Assembly: GCF_910592395.1 (NCBI RefSeq)
Contig: NC_088314.1
Coordinates: 11,472,001-11,536,000 of the forward strand
Source of the DNA: Lineus longissimus
Lineage: Eukaryota > Nemertea > Pilidiophora > Heteronemertea > Lineidae
Reading direction: 5' to 3'
DNA length: 64,000 nt
Shown here: piece by piece, positions 1 to 11,886 of the stretch
Position numbering within the stretch: position 1 is the first letter of the stretch
How the letters are laid out: each line of letters begins with the position of its first letter
Position numbers and translations under genes: made by a program
Notes under the pieces: model-generated
Databases searched by the model: none
Told to the model about the DNA's origin: nothing
The model's input: only the letters and a program-made list of their open reading frames with translations

Positions 1-770
1 ATTGATATACTTTTATATGCACGCATACATCGTGCCATTTCAGGGTCCGAGTCTGTGGACAATTGGTTTGATTAATTTGTCTCTTCGATATTGCTCCTTT
101 ATTGCATTAGATTTTCATCGCAATTCGATCTATTCAAGATATAGCCAATTTGAACCTGTCTGCGCCAAGGATAGATTGGTTCCAGATCGACTCACTATGA
201 CTAGGAATACGCAGTAGAGCACAATGTCATGAAAAACGACCCTTTGTATTGTAAATTCCAATCACCTGCAGAACAGGTCAATTTCTCTCAATAAAATTAA
301 TTTTGTTGACTCCTGTAATATCTACCTTATTAAAAAAAAAAGAAAGTGGTGCTAGTCCCAAACTGGTAATTTCTATTTATTTTGACCTCTGTTAAATCAG
401 GATACCTCTCAATTACACTTACAGACAGCATTTTGTATCCTTGTGCTGTACAACCCAGCCTGGACATACCACAGTTGTCCATGGAGAAGTCTCATCCTCT
501 CTGACACTTTTTTTCTGTAAAGCTACTGATACAACATACTGAACTAGGGATATCTTCCGTTGCCTCCTGTAATATTTACATACCATGGCTGATTAGTTCA
601 ATCATATTTCATCCAGCTGGCAGCTCTGCATTGGAAATTTTAGTGGTATAACGTGTTCTCTTGACCTTCAAACAGTAGTACAAAGCCGATATTTACTACT
701 TTATAGTATACCCTCAGTCCTATGTTATTAGGTCATCCAGCTGAGCGCCAGGCCCTTGGGCCTCTTGTTA
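1..770 (+). repeat. Interspersed repeat, copy 1 (truncated by window edge)
   Basis: About 750 bp repeated at 9432-10099 and 40931-41655 with over 90% identity by eye. It contains no gene. The 3' end reads CAGCTGAGC followed by a GC-rich hairpin (AGGCCCTTGGGCCT) and CTTGTT. That is the same 3' terminus as the 'family B' Helentron-like elements elsewhere in the window. The 5' end lies at or before base 1, since copy 3 shares the first bases (ATTGATAT, then GCACGCATAC). Confidence 0.8.
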
Positions 771-1410
771 TTCAAAGAAAGTCACGAAAGTGTAATGAGC
801 AGATGAGTGCAGTCAGCCATGTCTTGCATGTCAGCAGAGTAACCTCAACAACTTCCGGTATGATCGATCAGAGCTCCGCAGGCGGGGTAGTTTAAGACGC
901 CGCTACCTCATTATCACGCGTTGAAATTGGGCAGTTTTGCACCCAAATTAGTATAGATCGCCCTTAATGGAGGGTCTGGGATTATTGAAATGTTTACCAA
1001 CGGTTACAAACAAGTTTTCGTGTCTTTGGGATTGTTTGTGTCCCTTCTGCCTTGTCTTAGTGACTGGCTCGTTTCAACAATATGACATGTATGAGGGCAT
1101 AGATCACAATGTATTAAATAAACAAGATTAACCAAGTTACAAGAGATTTCCCTAATGGATTGATATTATAATTATGCGTGTATTACATACACGCACAACT
1201 ATGGGGGGGGGGGGCGATTGTTAAGGTTCAACTTATTTTTTGTTGCAGTGTTAGTGCAAGTAATTGAACGCATTTTCTTTTGGCTAAGAATTAAGCACCG
1301 TTTATTTTATTTGCAAGTGAGTTTCCCTTTGGTTTTTTATAATTTTTGAGTTTGGGAGTAGGGAAAACTTATAGTGCAAACGATGTCTACAGTTGGTATT
1401 GAGACGAAAA

Positions 1411-1790
1411 GGGAAACTTACTCTTTTCCCCATCTCTTAACACTGGCATGGAACATGCATTGGTCGTCACACAACTCGGGATACGGTGTTATTCAGACTG
1501 GGGTGATGTCACTGATCATGTAAATGCCAATACATTTCATTCTGCTTTGAATGATCACGAGATTTGGGTGGGTCTTTGCCGCACGTGAATGAAGATACAA
1601 GGATATTGACAAGTTCGATGGATTAGGTGGAGGCACCGATACATGGATACGGGAGGGATTTTAGTAAGAAATGTTTCTGAGCATTTGATAGCTGCGGCAT
1701 GTTTTATGCTGGGGGAAACTTACTCTTTTCCCCATCTCTTAACCCTGACATGGAACATGAATCTGTCGTCACACCACTCGGGATACGGTG
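1411..1790. repeat. Pair of 78-bp direct repeats in CPT2 intron
   Basis: The segment 1411-1488 (starting GGGAAACTTACTC, ending ATACGGTG) recurs at 1713-1790 with about seven differences. The 302-bp offset includes unrelated intervening sequence. The second copy ends about 65 bp before the CPT2 acceptor at 1855. Bases 771-1410 hold nothing else I recognise apart from a poly-G run near 1203. Confidence 0.8.
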
Positions 1791-1855
1791 ATAACCAAAG
1801 TTATAGGTAAAAAAAAAGAGCTAAAATTATTAAATTGCAATGATTATGTTTCCAG

Positions 1856-2052
1856 ATGGTATGACAAGTCCTTCAGTATGTTGATGAGTCCTGAAGGGAC
1901 CATGGCCTTGAACTTCGAACATGCTTGGGGAGATGGTGTAGCAGTGCTCAGGTACATCAATGAAGTCTTCAAGGAAACTACCACCAAACCTGTGATCAAC
2001 TCGGATACCAAGCCTGCCTCAATAGACTGCTCATCTTTAGTGAAGAAATTAG
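1856..2052 (+). CDS. CPT2: Carnitine O-palmitoyltransferase 2, internal exon with catalytic His
   Basis: CPT2 is the inner-mitochondrial-membrane enzyme that transfers long-chain acyl groups from carnitine back to CoA for beta-oxidation. The exon translates to WYDKSFSML...LNFEHAWGDGVAVLRY..., the choline/carnitine acyltransferase core. The His in FEHAWGDG (codon 1920-1922) corresponds to the catalytic histidine of the family. The acceptor is TTTCCAG before 1856, and the first base completes an Arg codon. The donor is G|GTGAGG at 2053, leaving one base that joins the exon at 3189. The 197-nt length and phase fit that exon exactly. The region upstream of the acceptor that is also open is intron. 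Confidence 0.93.
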
Positions 2053-2215
2053 GTGAGGAGTGGAATTCACCATCACATCCGCATCATCAAAAATGAAACA
2101 AAGTGATCCATGTCTCAATGACATGAAAAATCAGGCAATCCCAAGGGAGTTTTTTTCTTTATCAGTAATCTGGATCAATCTGGTAACAGAAAACAACATA
2201 ACTTCTTTCCCTTTT

Positions 2216-3060
2216 GGCTCACCGTAGGGGAGTCTATACAATACCACAGTGTCCAGTATCTGTCTTGTTGTCGTCATTGCCGTCGCCGTAGTCGTCTGTA
2301 TCCTGTTCGAAAAACAGTGGCACATTTCTTAACCGCTAGGGCTACAAACTTGAAACTGTGTACACATGACCCCCCCCCCCCCCCAGCCCTGAATTTTGGT
2401 CCAATCTGAGCCTTGAAGCAGAGGGCAAAAAGTAAAACCTAAAAAGTGTGATATCTTTCTTATGAAATGTTTATGGTAGGTTCTCCTTAGAAAGATACAT
2501 CCTATATCAAACAGGTTTTTGATTTGACCTACTTCTCAGGGTCACAGAGGTCAAGTGGGGTAAATTTACCGCTTAAGTGTAAGTATGGCACATTTCTTAA
2601 CCACTTAATCTTTGAACTTGAAACTTGGTACACCTCAGCCCCTACATCTGATAACCTCAGACGGTGAATTTAAGTTTGATCTGAATCTCGACTTGGCCAC
2701 CAGGGGGCAAAACTGAAAAGGTACAAAGTCCAATCTCTTGCTTATCAGTGACTTGTTTTCGATAATATTTTTATGGTTGGTACTTCAAGCAAGGATACAT
2801 CACATATCGTAAGAATTCTTGATTTGATATACTTTTTATGGTCACAGAGGTCAAATTGCCAAATTGACAGTTAGTGTGAAACAGTGGCACGTTTCTTCAC
2901 CGCTAAAGCTAATAACATATAACTTGGTACACATGACACTCTAGGTCAGATAACTGCCCACACCAAATTTCATTTCACTATGATGCTTGACTTGGCCATC
3001 AAGGCCAAAACTGAAAAGGTAAAAAGTGCATTATCTCGCTTCTTGTTGATTTGGCTACAA
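2216..3060 (+). mobile_element. Helentron-like (HINE) element, family A, 3' end missing
   Basis: It begins GGCTCACCGTAGGGGAGTC, the same 5' terminus seen at 25941, 36782 and 37919. A GTC/GCC-rich leader follows, then about 2.5 copies of a ~300-bp unit (CACGTTTCTTAACC, then GGCCACCAGGGGGC, then TGATTTGACCT). The expected 3' end (TACGGTGAGC plus hairpin) is absent before the CPT2 exon at 3189, so the copy is truncated. Confidence 0.65.
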
Positions 3061-3188
3061 TTAAATTTTTTGTCAAAATTTGCAGTTTTTGTAAAAAAAA
3101 AGCCATGGCTTTCGCCTTGACATCATTTTGAAATGCAGTAGCATTGCGACACAGGTTAACTAACTTTGGCTTCATCCATTTCTTACAG

Positions 3189-3358
3189 AATTCAAACTTG
3201 ACGATGGCCTCAAACAGGCGATCAGCAATGCTAAAATCAAATTCCATGAAGCAGTTGGGCATCTGGATGTGGCTCATGTTGTGTATGAAAATTGTGGCAG
3301 GAATTTCCTGAAGAGTGAGCGTATTAGTCCTGATGCCTTCATGCAGCTAAGTTTCCAG
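3189..3358 (+). CDS. CPT2: Carnitine O-palmitoyltransferase 2, internal exon
   Basis: It continues the CPT2 frame from the exon ending at 2052. The residues FKLDDGLKQAISNAKIKF...CGRNFLKSERISPDAFMQLSFQ align colinearly with the CPT2 region between the catalytic-His segment and the 'MAF.RQYG' segment. The acceptor is TTCTTACAG before 3189 and the donor is CAG|GTCAGT at 3359. The exon is 170 nt and ends in phase 0, matching the exon at 42766. The following intron is about 39.4 kb and holds most of this window's transposons. Confidence 0.92.
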
Positions 3359-3460
3359 GTCAGTCATCTTTCACTTTCTTATCTACCTTGCCTCCAGGAA
3401 TTTTTATTGTGAATACTTCCAATGAGACTTTATTACATAATACCTGAATTTTTCTATTAT

Positions 3461-4096
3461 GACTCCAGCTCTCTCTCGAGCTGGAGTCAGTTGTTGTTGC
3501 TCAGCCGAGTCTAAAGTTTCTCATACAATAACATTACCTCGGGAATACACTATAGTTCGGTTCAAGATGTTCAGAAATCTTGAAATCGGGCGGGCGGGCG
3601 TCTGCTACTTGGTTTCCGTCGATTTCTAGGAGAACGGCTTTGACAATCAATTCAATTTTTGGTATGTACATTGGGGGTGACTAGAGGAAGGTTCCTTTCG
3701 AAAACGGGCTAGTTCTGATTATCAATATGGCCACCAGGGCGGCGTGTTTGAAATTGGTTTCCGTCAATTTCAAGGAGAACCGTTCGTCCGATCAAATTCA
3801 TTTTTGGTATATACGTTGGGGGTGACTAGAGGAAGGTTCCTTTTGTTAAAAAACGGCTTGTTTTGATTCTCAATATGGTCTCCAGGGCGGCGTGCTTGAA
3901 ATTGGTTTCCGTCAATTTTGAGGAGGAACCGTTCATCCGATTAAATTCATTTTTGTTATGTACGTTGCGGGTGACTAGAGCGAGGTTCCTTTCGAAAACC
4001 GGATCGTTCTGATTATTAATATGGTCACCAGGGCAACGTGCTTGAAATCGGTTTCCGTCAATTTCGAGGAGAACCGTTCGTCCGATCAAATTCATT
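3461..4096 (+). repeat. Family C repeat: hairpin head plus ~146-bp tandem units
   Basis: The head is a hairpin, GACTCCAGCT...AGCTGGAGTC. A related head sits at 7241. It is followed by four tandem units recognisable by GGTTTCCGTC at 3611, 3756, 3904 and 4050 (spacing 145-148 bp), each with 'ATGGYCNCCAGGGC' and 'GACTAGAG'. The last unit is interrupted at ATTTTT|AGCTCACC by the element starting at 4100. Confidence 0.75.
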
Positions 4097-4099
4097 TTT

Positions 4100-4150
4100 A
4101 GCTCACCTCTTAGCAGAGGTGAGCTTATCCCATACCGTGGCGTCCGTCGT

Positions 4151-4190
<40 letters not shown>

Positions 4191-5256
4191 CGTCGTCGTC
4201 GTCGTCGTCGTCGTCCGTCGTCCGTTAGCAGGGCACGTTTCGTAACTGTTAGAGCTATTGAGTTGAAACTTGGTACACATGTACCCTAATGTAATGACAC
4301 CTGGGAGACCAAGTTTCGGTCCGATTCGTTTCATGGTTTGGCCACCAGGGGGCCAAACGTTAAAAGTGAAAATATGCAATATCTCCCTTAATAGTAGTCG
4401 GGAAATTTTGAAAAAAATATGGTAGGTACTTCTAGCAAAGGTGCATCATATATCCTCCGGGTTTTTGATTTGACCTCCTTTTCAAGGTCACAGAGGTCAA
4501 ATGGTGTAAATTGGCCGTTAGGATGTAACGATGGCACGTTTCTAAACTGCAATGACTATTGATACCAAATTTGGTACACATTTACCCCTTAGTCAGGTGA
4601 TCTCAGGGACCGAAGTTTGGTCCAATATGATTCACCACTTGACCACCAGGGGGCAAAATCCAAAAACCTTAAAAATGTGATTATTCCTTAACTTCTTGCC
4701 CGATTGCCACCAATTTGATATCATGGGTACATCTAACCACCATACAGTATATGTCACACAGGTTTTTAATTTGACCTTCTTGTCAAGGTCACAGAGGTCA
4801 AATGGCCTAAATTCGCCGTCAGGCCGTAACTATGGCACGTTTCTTAACTGCAATGACTATTGATCACAAATTAAGTACACATGTACCCCTTGGTCAGGTG
4901 ATCTCAGGTACCGAAGTTTGGTGCGATCTGATTTGCCGTTTGGCCTCCAGGGAGGGGGCCAAATCCTAAATTCTTCAAAATGCCATTATTCCTAGTAATG
5001 ACTTGCCCGATTGGCACCAATTTTATATCATAGGTACATCTAATTCTAACAACCATTCAATGTGTCACCCGGGTCTTCTTTGATTTGACCTACTTTTCAA
5101 GGTCACAGAGGTCGAATGTACTGTAAATTGGCCATTTTGGGGAAATTGTAATTGCTTGGACCTACATCAAACCTAACACTACATGACACAAGACCATGCT
5201 CTTTATCCATCTTTCCTCCACATGAGGTGAGCACAATGGCCCTGGCCATTTCATTT
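4100..5256 (+). mobile_element. Helentron-like element, family A, with CGT microsatellite
   Basis: The 5' end AGCTCACCTCTTAGCAGAGGTGAGCTT is a hairpin, followed by a (CGT)n tract at about 4138-4222. Three ~300-bp units follow. Each has a CCACCAGGGGGC-like block (near 4341 and 4644) and AGGTCACAGAGGTCA (about 4490 and 4790). The 3' end is GAGGTGAGCACAATGG...CCATTTCATT. Inverted GCTCACC/GGTGAGC ends, a central tandem array and a 3' hairpin fit the HINE architecture. It carries no coding sequence; the long Arg-rich reading frame over the CGT tract is an artefact. Confidence 0.7.
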
Positions 5257-6676
5257 AACTCAGCTGACAAAGTCAGCAAAGCTGGTAATATTACTAAGGG
5301 AATGGTGTCTGTCCTTCCTTCCTTGTCACTTTTGGGCATTTTGTAACCGCAAGGCCTAGGCACTTCTTTGACGCTGCTAAATTAGGCGTAACCCAAGATG
5401 AACTCAGAAACCAAAAATCAGCGCGATCCGACCTATACTGAGCGAATGAGGTCATCGGGAAGTTTAAACTTCACTCCTTTATACCTCGGTCCACAGAAGA
5501 AATATTGTTTTCACATCTGGCAGAATATTTTTTGATAATTTTTCATTTTTACTTGTAATGGAATTAGTTTAGTTTTCACCGCCAGTTGGCACTACAGACA
5601 CATTTAACTGAATTTTTGACGATTCAAACGCTCGGGCTATGACGTTGAGTTGCGCAGTTGTATTCTGCGCATGGAATTGGCCAGGGAACCAGGCTATATT
5701 TCAGCATACCCACTGTGAGTGTGACCAGTCTAAAGATGGAAGATTGATTTTGCAACACGGTAACCAATTTTCTGCTAAAAAGAAGTCAAGTAGGCAATAT
5801 TATCACTAGTTCCTTCCAGTGGGTAGTCATAAGGCATAGGGACTACTTTCAGAAATAAGTTCTTGAAAAATTCGCCACAATTCTGTGAAAACGATATTAG
5901 AAGTGCACGCTCTGTTCGCGAATTATTTTGAGGTGGAGAATTCCCGCAGTATGTGCAGTGAATCGGCATGATTCTGTTTGCATTTTACTTTTTAGCTCAG
6001 CTGACGTAGTCAGCAGAGCTTGTAAAATGGTTCGATGTCAGCGAGTCAGGCGATCCGACCTATACTGAGCGAATGAGGTCATCGGGAAGTTTAAACTTCA
6101 CTCTTTTATACCTCGGTCCACAGAAGAAATATTGTTTTCACACCTGGCCGAATATTTTTTGATAATTTTTCATTTTTACTTGTAATGGAATTAGTTTAGT
6201 TTTCACCGCCAGTTGGCACTACAGACACATTTAACTGAATTTTTGACGATTCAAACGCTCGGGCTATGACGTTGAGTTGCGCAGTTGTATTCTGCGCATG
6301 GAATTGGCCAGGGAACCAGGCTATATTTCAGCATACCCACTGTGAGTGTGACCAGTCTAAAGATGGAAGATTGATTTTGCAACACGGTAACCAATTTTCT
6401 GCTAAAAAGAAGTCAAGTAGGCAATATTATCACTAGTTCCTTCCAGTGGGTAGTCATAAGGCATAGGGACTACTTTCAGAAATAAGTTCTTGAAAAATTC
6501 GCCACAATTCTGTGAAAACGATATTAGAAGTGCACGCTCTGTTCGCGAATTATTAAGTGGAGAATTCCCGCAGTATGTGCAGTGAATCTGCATGATTCTG
6601 TTTGCATTTTACTTTTTAGCTCAGCTGACGTAGTCAGCAGAGCTTGTAAAATGGTTCGATGTCAGCGAGTCAGGCA
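5257..6676 (+). repeat. Family B repeat head followed by a 627-bp tandem duplication
   Basis: The stretch begins with a CTCAGCTGAC...GTCAGCAAAGCTGG hairpin abutting the previous element. From 5423 (GCGATCCGACC) to 6049 the sequence is repeated at 6050-6676 with very few differences (for example TTTTGAGG versus TTAAG near 5930/6553). This is consistent with a recent tandem duplication. Both copies end in TTTTTAGCTCAGCTGACGTAGTCAGC. Part of the unit recurs at about 39490-39800. It contains no gene: a ~63-residue minus-strand frame present in both copies has no recognisable features. Confidence 0.85.
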
Positions 6677-8824
6677 GTCAATCAGTCAGTCAGTCCATCT
6701 GTAAACAATTGTGCGTGGTTTTTCCAACGCAGCATGCACATATCTCATTTTTGACAAAACGATCTATAATGGTGGTATCTATGTATATAAGAGAAGTCGG
6801 GACATAATTCCATCGATTTTCGGTACTTTGATACGTGAAGATCTTTATGAAGTCAATACATCAAGAAAATGGCGGCGATGATTTTGTAAGTGACAAATTT
6901 TCTTTTTTAAGCCTTTACGGAAATGTATTTTGGTACGAAACTTCACACGTTTATAGAAAAGATCAACGAGAATGTGTTCAAATGCCCTCATAACGATGAG
7001 TTCAACGGAATTTGGTCAAAACAACCTTCGAATGGAGTCAACTTTCTTTGCGAAATTGAAGCGACGACCTCATTTATTTATCGTAATTTATGCAGATCCG
7101 AGTCCAGCTGATGGGTGATGTTCTGATTTGTGTTCAAACTATTGGAAACTTCGGAAATTAGTTCTATTAGTTCTACTATTCTGCAGGAGTATATTATAGC
7201 CATTGATGTTGACAGCTAAAAGCACGAAAACTTTGTTATAACTCCAGCCGCGCTCCTCCCTCTGGGAGCTGGAGTCAGTATTGTTTTCGCTCAGGTTTCT
7301 CGTCAAATCACGTGACCTCTCCAACACTCGATAGTGCACTCTTTTTGTCCACGTTTTAGGCCAATCTTTGGCATGAACATGAAATCTAATAAGCGCAGTA
7401 CTTAAATCAGATGTTTCTCTCGCCTTGAAAACATTCCTGGGTAAAATCCATAGAGATTAGCCGAGTTAATCTACTTTTTCCGTGCCTTAAATCTCTTCCG
7501 CTGAATTCTATAAATAGAAACTATTAACATCGCGGCAGTGTGGTTCCCATTGTGCGCCCTCCCACTTCACACCATGTCAGGAAGTTTTACGGAGAGGGAG
7601 GGCGTGCGGTAAGAAGAATGGCTAAAATGACGTCACGTTTTCCTGGCAATGCCTCTTGCCAGACCAGTCAAGCATTGGGAAAGCATCTTTAATTCAGACA
7701 ACGTTAGAACTATAAAAACGAATATGTTAATTTGCAAAATTAAAAGCAGATTTCACCACTAACCAGTCAAATCGGAATACGACGGCGCAAAATGTTCTCG
7801 CTTTCCTCCTGCTAAAAAAACCTTGTTCCCGCACTCCTATTTTAATTTATGCCAAGGAATATGATATGATCTGTTTTCACTTCTTTGTAATTAAATGGCA
7901 TTCATATAATGAGATCAATAGTAGTGTCCGTGTCAGATCCCATCGACCGTTTAACTAGTCTTCTCTCCCTGGCCCAGGTGCCTCACACGGACCTTCAGGT
8001 CCCCATACTCAAGACCAACTCTTACGATATCGCCCTCAAAACAACCCTTGAGTCATGAATTCACAAGTGCTCCTGTGAAATCTCAGTTCTAGTTTACTTA
8101 TCAAACTTTATCGAGTGTTATCGAATCGAATTGATGTGTCGATCGTCGGGGCGGATTGATATGTGGTTAGGTTGTGCGTCCAAGGCGATCATGATCATGA
8201 AGATGCGTGTTGTGTTATCATAACCAGAAAATAAGTTGAAGTTATTATTAGTGATTCTTACATGAGTAAAAAGTAGACGTTTTAAGCAACACAATAATGT
8301 TACTCCTGGAACACACACGGGGTTGAACACAAAACTTACCAACACTTGTATGCGACTTATACGCTTTTATTGTAACTATTATCTCTGACAATTGCAATTA
8401 GACCGCCGGTCTTGACACGGGTCACAAAAACAATATCACACACCCAACTCACGACCGCTACTACGCCCAAGTACCACCCTTAAAGGGCCACTATACACAA
8501 TCCTGCGGCGTGCGCTCACCACACTACCATAAAAAAACTGTCAATTCTCCTTACCACTCACAGAAGCCAAGCCATTGCTGTTAAGTTATGGGCTTACTGT
8601 ATTTAGCGCAATATTACGCCTATTTAGCACAATATTACGCCTCGGGAGCAATCATTATTTTCTGACACTAAAAAATACAATGGAACAAGGGTAGATGTCA
8701 GTTATTGTATCATCTCATAGATGGCGCGCCTATTGATCTAGTATTATACACTAGTACACGTAGTAGTACATGGTGTGGTGGCGGTGACCTATAAGCTTGA
8801 ATATCATGTCTGTTTTGCTTTGGG
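6677..8824. other. Intronic stretch, no gene; family C head at 7241
   Basis: I see no coding segment. At 7241-7280 there is a second family C hairpin head (ACTCCAGC...GGAGCTGGAGTCAG). At about 8250-8310 there is a fragment (CTTACATGAGTAAAAAGTAGAC...AACACAATAATGTTAC) that recurs near 10110 and 39810. The rest looks unique and AT-rich. Confidence 0.5.
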
Positions 8825-8905
8825 ATAATAAAGATTACCTTAAAGAGACAATAATATTGTCTCTTTAAGGTAATCTTATTGTCTCTTTAAGGTAATCTTT
8901 ATTAT
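8825..8905. repeat. Hairpin with duplicated arm
   Basis: The segment ATAATAAAGATTACCTTAAAGAGACAAT pairs with its reverse complement immediately downstream. The right arm is then repeated a second time (GTCTCTTTAAGGTAATCTT at about 8859 and 8881). This would form a long near-perfect stem-loop. It may be the fused ends of a small palindromic element; the identity is unknown. Confidence 0.75.
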
Positions 8906-9246
8906 AGGCAGCAAGATAAAGTTACACAAAGTCGCCAAAAGGGTTCTCTCACATCTCACGCTTGTGTAAGGAATATATTTAGTGCTGAATCGGACATGGC
9001 CCAGCGCCCTCACTGTGCAAAAGTCGCCTGAAGATGGCCAAATTAGCACCTCTGCTCCTGCCTAGGCCTATAGTCCCCCTTTAATAAGCCCCAGGGGAGT
9101 AGGCATTTACTAATGGATTAGCCTTAGTGAGAAGAGGGTGGTGAGCGGAGAAGGCCAGTGATGGATAAAGAGGGGATGGGAACGGAAAGGGAATCAGGAA
9201 ATAAGGATTGGTGGGGAGATAAGTGTAACAGAGGAAAAACATCAAA

Positions 9247-9317
9247 GTCCAACCGGGGATTGAACCCGGGACCTCTCGCTTATAAGGCCATCACTCTACC
9301 GACTGAGCTAAAGGGAA
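9247..9317 (-). repeat. tRNA-derived SINE head (tRNA-Ile-like)
   Basis: On the minus strand it has an A-box-like TAGCTCAGTCGG, an anticodon-loop-like CTTATAA, and a B box GGTTCAATCCC in a good T-stem (CCGGG/CCCGG). The acceptor stem does not pair and the anticodon stem has mismatches. I therefore read it as the polymerase-III promoter head of a SINE or a tRNA pseudogene, not a working tRNA. The SINE body would run leftward to about 9060 (CT-rich). Confidence 0.65.
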
Positions 9318-9431
9318 TTTCCCCCTAGCCTGGGCTAGTAGGAATGATGCCACCACTACATACTCCCCTGTTCGGGAAAGTTGTGTCCTCACAACCGGGT
9401 TCTTCCGAGATACAAAGGGTTAATTCATGGT

Positions 9432-10099
9432 AATGATTAATTTGTCTCTTCGATAATGCTCCTTTATTGCATTAGATTTTCATCGCAATTCAATCTATTC
9501 AAGATATAGCCAATTTGAACCTGTCTGCGCCAAGGATAGATTGGTTCCCGATCGACTAGGGATACGCAGTAGAGCACAATGTCATGAAAAACGACCCTTT
9601 GTATTGTAAATTCCAATCACCTGCAGGACAGGTCAATTTCTCTCAATAAAATTAATTTTGTTGACTCCTGTAATCCCTACCTTATTAAAAAAAAAAGACA
9701 GTGGTGTTAGTCCCAAACTGGTAATTTCTATTTATTTTGACCTCTGTTAAATCAGGATACCTCCCAATTACAGACAGCATTTTGTATCCTTGTGCTGTAC
9801 AACCCAGCCTGGACATACCACAGTTGTCCATGGAGAAGTCTCATCCTCTCTGACACTTCTTTTCTGTAAAGCTACCGATACAACATACTGAACTAGGGAT
9901 ATCTTCCGTTGCCTCCTGTAATATTTACATACCATGGCTGATTAGTTCAATCATATTTCATCCAGCTGGCAGCTCTGCATTGGAAATTTTAGTGGTATAA
10001 CGTGTTCTCTTGACCTTCAAACAGTAGTATAAAGCCGATATTTACTACTTATGTTATTAGGTCATCCAGCTGAGCACCAGGCCCTTGGGCCTCTTGTTA
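9432..10099 (+). repeat. Interspersed repeat, copy 2
   Basis: Second copy of the 1-770 repeat, from GATTAATTTGTCTC to the 3' hairpin AGGCCCTTGGGCCT plus CTTGTT. It has small indels relative to copy 1 (for example loss of about 12 bp near the end). It contains no gene. Confidence 0.85.
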
Positions 10100-10154
10100 G
10101 TACTACGATTCTTACATGAGAAAAAGTAGACATTCCAAGCAACACAATAATGTT

Positions 10155-10342
10155 ATACATACCATGGCTGATTAGTTCAATCATATTTCATCCAGCTGGC
10201 AGCTCTGCATTGGAAATTTTAGTGGTATAACGTGTTCTCTTGACCTTCAAACAGTAGTATAAAGCCGATATTTACTACTTTATACCCTCAGTCCTATGTT
10301 ATTAGGTCATCCAGCTGAGCGCCAGGCCCTTGGGCCTCTTGT
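10155..10342 (+). repeat. Partial duplicate of the same repeat's 3' end
   Basis: TACATACCATGGCTGATTAG through to GGGCCTCTTGTTA repeats the last ~190 bp of the preceding copy. A ~55-bp piece shared with 8250 and 39810 separates the two. This suggests a nested or template-switched copy. Confidence 0.8.
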
Positions 10343-11573
10343 TATTTCACATTTTGAACAATATTTATACTTATGAGTTTGAATGAGGTTAATGAATATA
10401 TTTTTTACATTTTCGATTCTATCGTTGCCGTCTAACACAATAACGACACCAGGGATAGCCAAATATTGTTTCCTCATGGAGGTAGTGAACATAATTTAGG
10501 TATTCTAAACTAATAGACCTTTCTTTCGGTCCGGTCTGATTCTTCACCTGGCCACCAGGGGACTAAAACCAAAAACTTAAAAAATGCGATAACTCGTTTA
10601 TTACTGATTTGTTTTTGCTGAAAAATTTATAGTGGGTACCCCTAGCAAGGATACATCACATATCGTACGGGTTTTTGATTTGACCTACTTGTCAAGGTCA
10701 CACTAGGTCAAACTCGAAAATTTCGCCGATAGTGGCACGGTTTGTCTTTATTCGTCCTATAGTCTTTAAATTTGGTATGTAGACACCTGTTACGTAGCTC
10801 TACATGTTGACAAAAATCAGGTCGATGTGGCGTACTTTTCAAGGTCACAGAGGTCAAATGGTGTGAATTGGCCATTTGTGTGTAAATGTGGCACGTTTCT
10901 TAACCACTAAAGCTATGAACTTTAAACTTAGTACACATGACCCCCTAGGTCAGATGACCTGTGACACTGATTTTTGGTCCGGTCTGATTCTTAACTTGGC
11001 CACCAGGGGGCCAAAACCGAAAATTCGAATAGTGCCATATCTCGCTTATTACTGATTAGCTTTTGGTAAAAACTTTATGGTAGATACTCCTAGCAAGGAT
11101 ACATCACATATGATACGGGTTTTTGATTTGACGTACTGGTCAAGGTCACAGAGGTCAAATGACGTAAATTGGCCATTTGAGCGTAACTGTGGAACGTTTG
11201 TTAACCCCTAAGGCTATGAACTTGAGACTTTGTACAAAGGACCCCCTAGGTCAGCTGACCTCTGACCTTATTTCAGTCCAGTCTGATTCTCGTCTTGGCC
11301 ACCAGGGGGCCAAAACTGAAAACCTAGAAAGTGTGATATCTCGCTTATTAGTAATTCGTTTTTAATAACATTTTTAGCTCAGCTGAAAAGCTGAGCTATT
11401 CATATGAGTAAATGGTAGAATGAGTGTCCGTCTGTCTGTCTGTCTGTCTGTCCGTTAAACAGGCACGTTTCAAAACTATGGCGGATAGGCGATAGATTTT
11501 CCCTCTGAGGCGTTGAGACCCTTCAGGACTCCTGAATAGACCAAATGTGGGTCCGGCAGGATGAGCGGTTTGG

Positions 11574-11585
11574 CCACTAGGTGGC
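11574..11585 (+). promoter_or_regulatory. CTCF-core-like sequence in family B element
   Basis: CCACTAGGTGGC matches the published CTCF core consensus CCASYAGRKGGC at every position. It lies inside a family B element, about 200 bp from its 5' end. This is a sequence match only; binding is not shown. Confidence 0.4.
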
Positions 11586-11886
11586 ACCGAGCGAAATTTT
11601 CCAAAAACTTTTCCAGCAGCTGATTTCTCAGTTGGGGATCATGAATCAAATCTAATTTTATAGAGCAAAGCTTTCTCTTTCATTATCAATAGGCGTAGTT
11701 CATGAATTTCTCACCAGGTGGTGTTACTGGCGCAATTTAGTGAGCACCCCCCAAGAAGAGCATTTTAAATTTCGCGCGAGTTATCCCACGTCCAATCACA
11801 CATGCAGCGAACGTCACGTCTCGAGTCTGCGCAGTTCAGACGTAAGGAGACCATGCTATGGAATAGATCGCGTTCTGTCAATTCAG

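Noticed and set aside
4038-4289. Open frame encoding a long run of arginines (and Thr/Ser on the other strand)
   Set aside because: It is translation of the (CGT)n microsatellite in the leader of a Helentron-like element.
5775-6593. Two near-identical ~63-residue minus-strand frames
   Set aside because: They are the two copies of the 627-bp tandem duplication; no domain or codon-like conservation.
9247-9317. Functional tRNA-Ile gene
   Set aside because: The acceptor stem does not pair and the anticodon stem is mismatched; only the internal polymerase-III boxes and T-arm are preserved, so it is SINE-like.
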